Positions 25,064 through 33,401 of a stretch of DNA of 36,455 nt are shown here, piece after piece. Origin of the DNA: Planctomycetaceae bacterium (lineage in GTDB: Bacteria; Planctomycetota; Planctomycetia; Planctomycetales; Planctomycetaceae); assembly GCA_900299185.1 (NCBI GenBank), contig OMIV01000257.1, forward strand, positions 1-36,455. The letters are read 5' to 3'. The position numbers and the translations under genes were made by a program. Positions within the stretch are counted from its first letter, which is position 1; every line of letters begins with the position of its first letter. The notes beneath the pieces were generated by a model that saw nothing but the letters and a program-made list of their open reading frames with translations, searched no databases and was not told where the DNA came from.

Positions 25064-26419
25064 TTACAACTCCGCGATCGCTGTCCCGGTCGAGAGCGCC
25101 ACCGGACGTCCGGCGGGGTTGAGATAGGTGCGACTCGGATCGATGCCCAGGTGCGAGTAGATGGTCGCAAGGATGTCCTGCGGAGTAAGCGGTCGCTCGG
25201 CGGGATGTTCTCCCAACGAGTTTGTCGCTCCGATGACTCGGCCTCCTGAACGACCACCACCAGCAACCAAGATCGACATCGCGTTCGGCCAATGGTCACG
25301 CCCCCAATTGAGGTTGCCAGTCGCGGTCCCCTTCTGCTGATTCATGCGCGGAGTTCGTCCGAACTCACCGGTCACTACGATCATGGTCTTTTCGTTGAGA
25401 CCGCGCTGATAGATGTCCTCGATCAACGCTGTCACGCCTTGATCAAACCCCGGCATGCGTTCGCGCATCGCAGTGGGCAAGTCGCAGTTCACGGCATGGT
25501 CGTCCCAGTTGTAGTTCACCTTGCCGCCGGGCACGCTGACGGTCACGAACTTCACTCCGGCTTCGATCAACCGTCGCCCAACCAGAGCCTGCTGCCCCCA
25601 CCCGGCTCCGTAGCGATCGCGCACCGACTGCGGCTCTTGAGAAACGTCAAACGCATCACGAGCTCGATTGCCGGTCAGAACTTCAACGGCCTGCTGACCG
25701 ATATCGTCGAAGGACTCCATCACGCGCCGCACATCCAGGTCGCGCCGCATGCGATCGAATTGATCGAGAATGTCGCGGCGAGATCGGAAGCGTTCGCTAT
25801 CAATCGTCAGGCTGGAGTTTGGCAGACCTTGATCAACGGTCGGTGGCCTGTAAGCGTTGCTCCAGTAGCCCGCAGCCGTGGTGGGCACATAGCTCCAATG
25901 CCGAGCCCCCATACCCATCGCCGTTGGCAAGCCGTTGCGTATGGTCCCGAAGACTCGATTCACTACCGTGCCCATATCGGGATAGACGGGTTCCTTACGA
26001 GCATCGTCCCAGTCGGGATAGCCGCTAGTCATCATTGGTGTGCCGTCGTTGTGGCACGAGTAACGATGATGACAGGACCGGATCAGCGTGAACTTGTCGG
26101 CGATCTTGGCATGCAGCGGAAGTAGTTCGCAGAGATCAATGCCGGCCACATTCGAACGAATCGGATTGAACGGACCACGGATCTCAAACGGTGCTTTGGG
26201 CTTTACGTCGTATGACTCCAAATGACTAGGTCCGCCTTGTAGCCACACGACCAAAATGGAAGTCTCGCGATCGACCTGAGCGGGCTCATTTTGAGCCGCT
26301 TGCAACCGCATCGCATCGGCCAAACTCAAGCCGCCCAACCCCATCATTCCCGCTCGCAGCATGTGCCGCCGAGTAATGCCGTCTCGACAATGATGAGTCG
26401 AAAAGAACGCGTCGAGCAT
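25064..26419 (-). CDS. DUF1501 family exported protein (Tat signal)
   Basis: A third DUF1501 protein, 451 residues, first gene of a minus-strand pair. Tat-type leader TRRHMLRAGMMGLGGLSLADA (RR at about 17-18). Family motifs: SILVVWLQGGPSHLESYDVKP, LIRSCHHRYSCHNDG and VVTGEFGRTPRMNQQKG. About six extra residues lie between GRTPRMN and WGRDHWPNAMS compared with the other two copies in this window. The ATG at 26417-26419 gives a normal leader. Substrate and activity are unknown. Upstream (26420-26689) contains tandem palindromes and presumably its promoter. Confidence 0.93.
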   Translation of the reverse strand: MLDAFFSTHHCRDGITRRHMLRAGMMGLGGLSLADAMRLQAAQNEPAQVDRETSILVVWLQGGPSHLESYDVKPKAPFEIRGPFNPIRSNVAGIDLCELLPLHAKIADKFTLIRSCHHRYSCHNDGTPMMTSGYPDWDDARKEPVYPDMGTVVNRVFGTIRNGLPTAMGMGARHWSYVPTTAAGYWSNAYRPPTVDQGLPNSSLTIDSERFRSRRDILDQFDRMRRDLDVRRVMESFDDIGQQAVEVLTGNRARDAFDVSQEPQSVRDRYGAGWGQQALVGRRLIEAGVKFVTVSVPGGKVNYNWDDHAVNCDLPTAMRERMPGFDQGVTALIEDIYQRGLNEKTMIVVTGEFGRTPRMNQQKGTATGNLNWGRDHWPNAMSILVAGGGRSGGRVIGATNSLGEHPAERPLTPQDILATIYSHLGIDPSRTYLNPAGRPVALSTGTAIAEL

Positions 26420-26600
26420 GGTGATCCTTGCGAAGTGTGTTGTTCCAAGTGGTGAAGTGCTGAGGAATCTAGCAGGCCGGAACTGTGTGGAGTCCAGGGC
26501 CGCTCATCCAAAATTCGGCATCGCGTTCAACACCGCTGCACGATGTTTGTGATTTGGGAGGATCTGGGCGATCGAAGTTGAGATAGAGACGTCGAAAGCT

Positions 26601-26621
26601 GCGAGTCGCGGAGCGACTCGC
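26601..26621. repeat. Perfect 9-bp palindrome
   Basis: GCGAGTCGC (26601-26609), loop GGA, GCGACTCGC (26613-26621). It is 8 bp from a second palindrome of the same style. Confidence 0.7.
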
Positions 26622-26629
26622 CTACGTAG

Positions 26630-26654
26630 CTCAGTCGCTCTGCGACTGAGTTTT
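26630..26654 (+). terminator. Palindrome with short T run (possible terminator)
   Basis: CTCAGTCGC (26630-26638), loop TCT, GCGACTGAG (26642-26650), then TTTT on the + strand. It lies 36 bp beyond the enolase stop, in tandem with the 26601-26621 palindrome. The T run faces the wrong way for enolase, so its role is uncertain; it may belong to the intergenic palindrome family. Confidence 0.4.
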
Positions 26655-26689
26655 GCACTGAAGCTCAACCGCTGTAAGCCGCGCTACAT

Positions 26690-28048
26690 CTACCCAAACA
26701 CGGCACCGCCGATGTAGCCGTAGGCTGGGTTCTCGGCCAAACGCAGCAATTGGTTGTACTTCGACAATCGCTCGCTGCGAGCCACTGACCCCACCTTGAG
26801 CTGACCAGCTCCGGTCGCCACGACCAGATCCGCGATGGTTGTGTCTTCGGTCTCTCCACTACGGGCCGAAACGACGGGCGCATAGCCGTGATCAAAAGCC
26901 AATCGCATCGCGGCCAACGTGTCGCTCAACGTGCCAATTTGATTGAGCTTGATGAGCACGCTGTTGCCCACGCCGCTTTCTATGCCTCGTCGCAATCGTG
27001 CGACATTGGTCACGAAAAGATCGTCTCCAATGAGCTGCACTCGATCTCCCAATCGCTGCGTCAGACGCTGCCAACCGGACCAATCTTCTTCAGCTAAACC
27101 GTCTTCAATGCTGATGATGGGGTAGCGATCAACCCAACTCGCCAGCAGTTCGATGACATCATCGGCACTCAAGCGAGCCGCCCCGGTCGCCGCCAACTGA
27201 TAAGAGCCATCGCGATAGAAGTGCGTGCTGGCAACATCGAGCGCGATGCCGACATCCTGTCCTGGAGTCAGCCCACTGGCCTCGATCGCGCGAATGATGA
27301 ATTCCAAAGCCTGCTCGTTCGAAGTGAGCTTCGGTCCGTATCCACCTTCATCGCCCACAAGGACTCCCTCAAAGCCAGCCTTGGTGAGTTGCTGACCGAG
27401 TCGACGATAGACGGTCACGATCCAATCGAATGCTTGAGGATATGAAGTCGCTCCGACAGGAATGATGAGGTAATCCTGAAAGTCGAGATTGCGGCCTGCA
27501 TGCAAACCCCCGGAGATCATGTTGACCATCGGCAAAGGCAAGAGCGGCTGCTGTCCAACTTGAGGATGCCGCTTGCTGGTTGAGACCTTAGACGCGGGGC
27601 TCGCCGCAGTCGGAGAAGTCGTGCGTTGCCAAACATCTCGAAACTGTTCGACGGCTGAGATCCCCTTGGCTTCGGCTGTCGCGTACGCACAAGCCAGCGA
27701 CACACCCAACACGGCGTTGGCTCCCAAGCGACTCAAGTTCGGAGTGCCATCGAGTTCTCGCATCCGACGATCCACTGCGGATTGATCGTTCGCGTCCAGC
27801 CCGATCAATGCCTGAGTCACCTCACCATTCACATGACTCACTGCCTTACGAACTCCGAAACCATCCAGCCGATTGAAATCGCCGTCTCGCAGTTCGAGAG
27901 CTTCGAACTGACCGGTACTCGCACCGCTGGGCACCATCGCTCGACCCGCACGCGCACCCGAGCATGAGATCTCAACTTCAACCGTCGGACGTCCGCGGCT
28001 ATCGAAGATCTCGCGAGCATGAACGGACTGAATGGTCGTCGCGGACAT
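26690..28048 (-). CDS. eno: Enolase (phosphopyruvate hydratase), variant active site
   Basis: Glycolytic enzyme interconverting 2-phosphoglycerate and phosphoenolpyruvate. The 452-residue product starts at ATG 28048 (MSATTIQSVHAREIFDSRGR), the normal enolase N-terminus; the frame runs 53 codons further into the next gene, which is rejected. Metal ligands D271, E315 and D342, general-base lysine K367 (IKLNQIGTL), E234 (GDEGG), H183 (GGLHAG) and K418 are present. Two usual residues differ: the catalytic-loop Glu of QEF is D192 (FQDYLIIP), and the His of SHRSGETED is A395 (SARSGETED). A Ser/Thr/Pro-rich insertion of about 25 residues lies at 139-167. I recall related planctomycete enolases with the same changes but cannot verify this. 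A separate paralogue is possible. It follows a prenyl-synthase gene by 92 bp on the same strand. Confidence 0.9.
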   Translation of the reverse strand: MSATTIQSVHAREIFDSRGRPTVEVEISCSGARAGRAMVPSGASTGQFEALELRDGDFNRLDGFGVRKAVSHVNGEVTQALIGLDANDQSAVDRRMRELDGTPNLSRLGANAVLGVSLACAYATAEAKGISAVEQFRDVWQRTTSPTAASPASKVSTSKRHPQVGQQPLLPLPMVNMISGGLHAGRNLDFQDYLIIPVGATSYPQAFDWIVTVYRRLGQQLTKAGFEGVLVGDEGGYGPKLTSNEQALEFIIRAIEASGLTPGQDVGIALDVASTHFYRDGSYQLAATGAARLSADDVIELLASWVDRYPIISIEDGLAEEDWSGWQRLTQRLGDRVQLIGDDLFVTNVARLRRGIESGVGNSVLIKLNQIGTLSDTLAAMRLAFDHGYAPVVSARSGETEDTTIADLVVATGAGQLKVGSVARSERLSKYNQLLRLAENPAYGYIGGAVFG

Positions 28049-28140
28049 AATGGCTTTCGTTGGAAACGAGGTTGTGAATTCGAGTCGTCGACCAGCCGCC
28101 GCCAAACCAATGCGGTCACGCTTGGCGTCAGCGATACTCG

Positions 28141-29070
28141 CTAGCCAGCCTTGCGGCGAAAGCGTTGGCGGAAGCAAGCGTCGGCTGCGATCAACACTTT
28201 GCGCCACGTCGGTAATGAAACGCGGCGCGAGTAGACGTCGTAGTTGCGACGTTCAATCTCAGTCAGCAGTCCACCATAGATCCGCAGCATCGCTTGCAAG
28301 ATGGGCTGCCCATCCGGCGAGAGCGATGCGGCCAACTTCTCGGCACTCGCGTAGTACTGCTTCGCGCGTTCGACCTCGAACTGCATCAATTGGCGAAACG
28401 ATCCGTCTCGCAAACGCTGTTGAAGTGTGGCTGCCGAGCACCCAAAACGCTGTAAGTCTTCTGACGGTAGGTAAACGCGGCCGTCATCGGCGTCGGCACC
28501 CAAGTCGCGTAAGATGTTGGTCAATTGAAATGCCAAGCCGCAGTCGCGTGCTCGTTGCTCAGCGTCGACCCCGGCAAAGCCCCAAATATGAATGCAGCAC
28601 AACCCGACGACTCCTGCGACGTGGTAGCAGTAGCGTTCGAGTTCCTCAAAAGTCGAATGCCGACAGACCAACGCCACATCAGCGCCATTCGTCGGCGCAT
28701 CGAGATCCATGCGCATGCCAGCAATCACGTCAAAGAAGTAATGCTGAGGGATCGAGAAGCGAGCGACCGTGTCCGCCACAGCGGGAAGAATGGCGAGTCG
28801 CTCCGCCGACACTCCGTCGCAAGAGTGCGTCTTTCCCGCGAACGCTGCGCGAACGGCGTCTTCCCAACAACTGAGATCTCGCGTGCGTTGCTCGACCGAC
28901 AACGACTCATCGTCGCCGATGTCGTCACAAACTCGCATATATGCATAGAGCGCGCACATGCCGCGATACTTGTCTGCGGGCAGGCCGATGAACGAGTAAT
29001 AAAAATTCTTAGCGGCTCGCCGCGCAAGGCGACAACAGCGTGAGTAAGCAGCGTCAAGTTGATCCGTCAT
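28141..29070 (-). CDS. Squalene/phytoene synthase family protein
   Basis: Head-to-head condensation of two prenyl diphosphates, the first step to squalene/hopanoids or carotenoids. The 309-residue length fits. The first Asp motif is CDDIGDD (D49, D50, D53, D54), the second NILRDLGADADDGRVYLP; both bind Mg-diphosphate. KNFYYSFIGLP, MCALYAYMRVCDD and FQLTNILRDLG are family landmarks. HpnC/HpnD (hopanoid) and CrtB (carotenoid) cannot be separated by eye, and no other pathway gene is adjacent. ATG at 29068-29070. It is divergent from the kinase gene that follows, so 29071-29292 should hold both promoters. Confidence 0.9.
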   Translation of the reverse strand: MTDQLDAAYSRCCRLARRAAKNFYYSFIGLPADKYRGMCALYAYMRVCDDIGDDESLSVEQRTRDLSCWEDAVRAAFAGKTHSCDGVSAERLAILPAVADTVARFSIPQHYFFDVIAGMRMDLDAPTNGADVALVCRHSTFEELERYCYHVAGVVGLCCIHIWGFAGVDAEQRARDCGLAFQLTNILRDLGADADDGRVYLPSEDLQRFGCSAATLQQRLRDGSFRQLMQFEVERAKQYYASAEKLAASLSPDGQPILQAMLRIYGGLLTEIERRNYDVYSRRVSLPTWRKVLIAADACFRQRFRRKAG

Positions 29071-29292
29071 TCGACTGCTCGCTCGATAGAAGTGGCGGGT
29101 TCACTGAGGCAAAGTGACGGGACTGTCGTCGAAGCGTTGCTGAGCCTCAATCGTTACACGATGGATCGCAGTCCGTGTCCGACGACTTCAACAACTCTGA
29201 AGCGATCGCTCAACCGAGCAATACATGGAGCAACTCGCCAAACTGCAACGCGAGCAAATGGCGACTTCGAGTTCCTTTTGAGAAACCAGCAC

Positions 29293-32200
29293 ATGACGAC
29301 TGCGTCTTCCGATCAGAACTCTTCTGGCGACTCTAATCCGGTGTCCGGCACCATCGTTCCTTCCATCGCTTCTCAGGATGAAACTCGTTTCGAGAATCCA
29401 ACTGTGACCGAACCGACAGCGATCAACGAAGCGACTCCGACTTCTTCGTCGCCGACCCGACAAGTCTTGAGTTCAGATCAGACCTCTGACAGACCCACGG
29501 CCAGCTCAAATGCTCCTTCGAGCACCGAAGAAATCGATCTGGGAGTCACTCGGATCGAAGCTCCGAAACTCAGTGGCGATTCTACGCAGACTTGGATTGA
29601 ACGCGCTGACGAACTCAAACATACACACGCTGAAGTAACGCTAAAGCCACAGTCAGTGTCAGCGTCGCAATCGATAACGAAGACTATGGGGACTGTGGTG
29701 TTGCGGCAGCGTGATGTAAGTCACGGAGTACGCGGCAGTGGTGGAGCGGCGGAGTACGAGATTGGACGCAGGCTAGGCGAAGGCGGGATGGGGGCGGTCT
29801 ATCAAGCGCGGCAAGGCGCGATCGATCGCACGGTGGCGTTGAAGGTCATCAAGCCCAAACTGAAGGACGCAGAGGAACTCAAAGAGAAGTTCGTCGCGGA
29901 AGCCATCATCACCGGCGATCTCGAACATCCCGGCATCGTTCCGATTTATGACCTCGGTACGAACGCGGCGGGTGATGTCTTCTATGCCATGAAGGAAGTG
30001 CGAGGGACGTCTTGGAAGGCCGTCATCGACGAGAAGTCCGAAGCCGAAAACCTTGAGATCCTGATGCGAGTGGCCGACGCGATTGCCTTTGCTCATTCGC
30101 GCGGCGTCGTTCATCGAGACCTCAAGCCCGACAACGTCATGATCGGCGCGTTCGGCGAAGTGCTGGTAATGGACTGGGGATTGGCCATGCCCACAGCGGC
30201 GTTTCCCAAAAAGGGCATCGCTTATGCACAGGGAGCGGCTGGTACTCCTTCTTACATGGCTCCCGAGATGGCTGCGGGCGACTCCAATCTTGTCGGACCA
30301 GCGAGCGACATCTATCTGTTGGGAGCGTTGCTGTTCCGCATCTTGACTGGCAACGCACCGCACACTGGTCGGCATGCGTTGGATTGCTTGTACGCCGCCC
30401 AACGCAACGAGTTCGTTCCCACCGATCGCAATGACGAGTTGATGCAGATCGCGCGACGGGCGATGGCTGCGAAGCCGGATGATCGCTACCGCACCGTTCA
30501 GGAATTTCAGTCGGCTGTGCGTGAGCATCAGGCTCATTCCGATAGTTTGCTGCTCACGAACTTGGCAGAAAATGAATGGCGAGCGGCGATCGACGGTGCG
30601 GAGTATCGCCGCTTCAAAGACGCACTGGCTGCGTTTAAAAATGCACTGCGACTTTGGGCTGAGAATCAGCGAGCGAAGACGGAATTGAAAGCGGCTCAGT
30701 TAGCTTATGCGAGAGCAGCATTGGAGCGAGGCGATCTGGATCTCGCGTCGCAACAACTTGATGCGCACGATTCCGAGCACGCCGAGTTATTGACCGTCAT
30801 CCGAGCAGCTCAACTTGAACGTGAAGCACAGCGGCATCGCGCACGACGCATGAAGCAACTGGCAGTCGGTTTAGCCGCAGCGGTGGTGCTCGTCGTCTCT
30901 ATTTCAAGCGCCTTGATCTATCGCTCGTGGCAACAGGAAGCACTGGCTCATGCAGAGGCGCTGCAGCGATTCAATGAATCTCAGGCGGCGATCAAACAGC
31001 TCACAGGCATCAGCCAGGACTTGGAATACTTTCCGCGTTTGCAAGGTGTGCGACAGAACTTGTTGGAGATGGCCGCGAAGCATTACCGCGAGCTGCATGA
31101 GCATCGCTCGAACGATCCCGACATGCAGTTGGCTACGGCTCAAGCGATGTTGCAACTGGGTGATGTGCGGTTGCTGTTGGCAGATCACAAGCAAGCTCAA
31201 GCCGCCTTCGAGAATGCGGCGGAATTGGCTAAGCCCCTGGCTCAAACGGCTCGCCGCAAGGATCTGAAACACGCAGCGAACTTAGCGTTGATCGCGAGTC
31301 GCTCGAAGCTTGCGGAATGCTCTATTCATCAAGGCGAGTACACCGCAGCCGAAGCGAACATCGCAGCGGGTCTCGAACAGGCAGAAGATTCCGGCGACCA
31401 ATCAGTGCTTGCCACCCGAGGCAGTCTGCTTCTGCAGCGGTCTCATTTGCAGAGGTTGCAAGGACGCTGGTCGGCTGCCGCTCAGGACATCTCGCAAGCT
31501 CAAGAGTTGTTCGAACGAGTGACCTCATCGGCGCGAGACAGCACCAACTCGGAATTGCTCAAAGACTGTCGCATCAACATGGCGTTGAGCTGCGATCAAC
31601 TCGCGCTGGTCGAAGAGCAGCTTGGTCAGTTGGAGCGCGCCGAACAGGCGTCGCAACGAGCCATCGCCATTTGGACTGACCTCAACGCCGATGCGCCGGA
31701 CGTGCCGACGTACTTAGAAGGCTTAGCATCGAGTCATGTGTTGCTGGGCAATATCCAGCGTGGCTTCGGTCACGATTCACTGCGATCCGCGCAGCAAGCG
31801 ATCAAAGCGTATGAGGCTCTCGTTCTCGCGCGGCCGGAAGTGCCGAAATATCAGTTTCAGCTCGCGACTGAGTTGCTCAACGTGGCTTATCTGCAACTGC
31901 GAGCGGGACGTATTTCGGATGCTCGCAATCTGGCGATCGACGCCACCAACAGGTGCGTGCGATTGGCCAATGAGTATCCCGAGGTCATCGACTATGCCGA
32001 TGCCGATGCCTCATCGAGATCCATCTTGGGCGAAGTACTGCGCGACTCCGGCGACTACGAACTTGCGGCCGGGAAGCTCGATGAAGCCATTGAACTCTTT
32101 GCCGAACGCGTCGCTCAATTCGCCGATGTGCCGAGCTATCGCGAACGACTGGCTGAGAGCTTGAACCTGCGAGCTCAAGTCGCGGCACTTAACAGAGACA

Positions 32201-32817
32201 CGGATAAGGCTCGTGAACTTTGGGAGCGCGCATTCGCAACGGCGGAGCCTGTATCGGGTGAGCCCGCATCGAGTTCTCATACGTCGGCGCATCACGGAGA
32301 TCTCATTGCATGGCTGCATCTGCATCTGGCCGACGATGCGTGGTCACGTGGCGAAAAGGACCTAGCAGCTTCGCACTATCAAGCCGCGTTCAAACATCGA
32401 GAGTCACTGCCGAAGACTGCCGAGTTACAGCATCACTTCGGCTGGTTGCTGGCCTATGGCCTCTCGCCCGAGTCACGGCAGCCACAACGAGCGGTGGAAT
32501 TTTTTCGACAGGCTCTCGCCGTCGCACCGTCGAACTCGGACTATTGGTTCGATCTGGCCTTTGCTCAGACCCAAGCAGGTCAATGGGACGAGGCGGCTCG
32601 CAGTGTTGATCTCGGTCAGAAGTACGCGACGACGCCTCGCGGCCAAGCACTCTTCATTCGAGCGGTGATCGAGAACCATCAGGGTCAAGCCGCCGCCGCC
32701 GAGCAGTTGTTCCGACGAGGCAGCGAGCAGCTCCAAAAGGTCTCGCCCGGCAACCCGCGACTGCTGAGGTTGCAACGATTGGCGAAGTCTCAAGCAACGA
32801 GTCCGGACAAGCCTTGA
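29293..32817 (+). CDS. Membrane-anchored Ser/Thr protein kinase with TPR-like C-terminal repeats
   Basis: A 1174-residue kinase. Residues 1-150 are a disordered Ser/Thr/Pro/Glu-rich leader, possibly an autophosphorylation region. The kinase domain (about 155-415) has GEGGMG (162-167), catalytic lysine K184 (VALKVIK), HRDLKPDN (274-281), DWG (294-296) instead of DFG, and GTPSYMAPEM. One membrane helix at about 522-543 (LAVGLAAAVVLVVSISSALI) follows a basic stretch. The remainder (about 550-1165) is made of Ala/Leu/Gln-rich helical repeats consistent with TPRs (for example NPDYWF-like AVAPSNSDYWFDLAFAQTQAG), predicted extracytoplasmic. This architecture is common in planctomycetes. ATG 29293 is chosen; the frame is open back to 29059 but would overlap the divergent synthase gene. 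The ribosome binding site is weak. Confidence 0.92.
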   Translation: MTTASSDQNSSGDSNPVSGTIVPSIASQDETRFENPTVTEPTAINEATPTSSSPTRQVLSSDQTSDRPTASSNAPSSTEEIDLGVTRIEAPKLSGDSTQTWIERADELKHTHAEVTLKPQSVSASQSITKTMGTVVLRQRDVSHGVRGSGGAAEYEIGRRLGEGGMGAVYQARQGAIDRTVALKVIKPKLKDAEELKEKFVAEAIITGDLEHPGIVPIYDLGTNAAGDVFYAMKEVRGTSWKAVIDEKSEAENLEILMRVADAIAFAHSRGVVHRDLKPDNVMIGAFGEVLVMDWGLAMPTAAFPKKGIAYAQGAAGTPSYMAPEMAAGDSNLVGPASDIYLLGALLFRILTGNAPHTGRHALDCLYAAQRNEFVPTDRNDELMQIARRAMAAKPDDRYRTVQEFQSAVREHQAHSDSLLLTNLAENEWRAAIDGAEYRRFKDALAAFKNALRLWAENQRAKTELKAAQLAYARAALERGDLDLASQQLDAHDSEHAELLTVIRAAQLEREAQRHRARRMKQLAVGLAAAVVLVVSISSALIYRSWQQEALAHAEALQRFNESQAAIKQLTGISQDLEYFPRLQGVRQNLLEMAAKHYRELHEHRSNDPDMQLATAQAMLQLGDVRLLLADHKQAQAAFENAAELAKPLAQTARRKDLKHAANLALIASRSKLAECSIHQGEYTAAEANIAAGLEQAEDSGDQSVLATRGSLLLQRSHLQRLQGRWSAAAQDISQAQELFERVTSSARDSTNSELLKDCRINMALSCDQLALVEEQLGQLERAEQASQRAIAIWTDLNADAPDVPTYLEGLASSHVLLGNIQRGFGHDSLRSAQQAIKAYEALVLARPEVPKYQFQLATELLNVAYLQLRAGRISDARNLAIDATNRCVRLANEYPEVIDYADADASSRSILGEVLRDSGDYELAAGKLDEAIELFAERVAQFADVPSYRERLAESLNLRAQVAALNRDTDKARELWERAFATAEPVSGEPASSSHTSAHHGDLIAWLHLHLADDAWSRGEKDLAASHYQAAFKHRESLPKTAELQHHFGWLLAYGLSPESRQPQRAVEFFRQALAVAPSNSDYWFDLAFAQTQAGQWDEAARSVDLGQKYATTPRGQALFIRAVIENHQGQAAAAEQLFRRGSEQLQKVSPGNPRLLRLQRLAKSQATSPDKP

Positions 32818-33401
32818 TAGACCGAGCAGAAGTCGAGCCTTCGAAGTTGCGTGGTTTTGGGTCTCCGCCCCGCAGGGCTGTGGAAGAATTGTGACGCATC
32901 CCGGTGCTCCTTCAGTTTTGCGGTTCGCGGTTGCGATACTGTGTGAGCGCGGAACTCGGACGCAGCGCCCTGGAGTGCTCCGGCTCGACGGAGCACTCCG
33001 ACTCTTGTCACTGGAAGTTCTGAGGCCGAGCAGGCGAGATCGAAGGCCAAGATTCAACGCCAATTGGTGTTAAATCTCGCTTGTGCCTGCAACCTGACCG
33101 GCAGCGACGATTACAATCAAACGACAACAGTCGCGCCTCGAAGTGCCGTCGTGACTGGAGTCACAACTGACATTGGTCGGGATGGAATCCCAACCTACGA
33201 AAAGACGAGCTCACTCTTTCGGTTGGTAAAACCTTGCCGGTTATTCCCGCCGAGACTGCTAGTCGGTTGAGCTACGCCGAAATCTGCGTGAAGTGATCGC
33301 CGACGCTCGCCGATGAGGCGAGTCGTGATCTGGTTTTGAAATCTGGGCGAACGACTCGCTCGGCAACCTGCCCGCACGACTTGTGCTCGAACGGTGACAC
33401 G
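32818..33401. other. Intergenic region between the kinase and the outer-membrane receptor
   Basis: About 580 bp with no convincing gene. It holds an 11-bp palindrome (32971-32998) and a weaker one at 33306-33322 (CTCGCC, loop GATGA, GGCGAG). The receptor promoter should be here; no consensus element stands out. Confidence 0.5.
32971..32998. repeat. Perfect 11-bp palindrome
   Basis: GGAGTGCTCCG (32971-32981), loop GCTCGA, CGGAGCACTCC (32988-32998). There is no T run. It resembles the other intergenic palindromes in layout but not in base sequence. Confidence 0.75.

Noticed and set aside
25292-26125. 277-codon plus-strand open frame
   Set aside because: Antisense to a DUF1501 gene; no domain pattern.
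28049-28207. 53-codon N-terminal extension of enolase
   Set aside because: It overlaps the prenyl synthase gene and enolases begin at the equivalent of MSATTIQSVHARE.
28032-28874. 280-codon plus-strand open frame, Arg/Ser-rich
   Set aside because: Antisense to the enolase start and the prenyl synthase; composition typical of a shadow frame.
29225-29281. 18-codon ORF (MEQLAKLQREQ...) ending 11 nt before the large kinase start
   Set aside because: Could be a leader peptide, but there is no ribosome binding site or other support, so it was not annotated.
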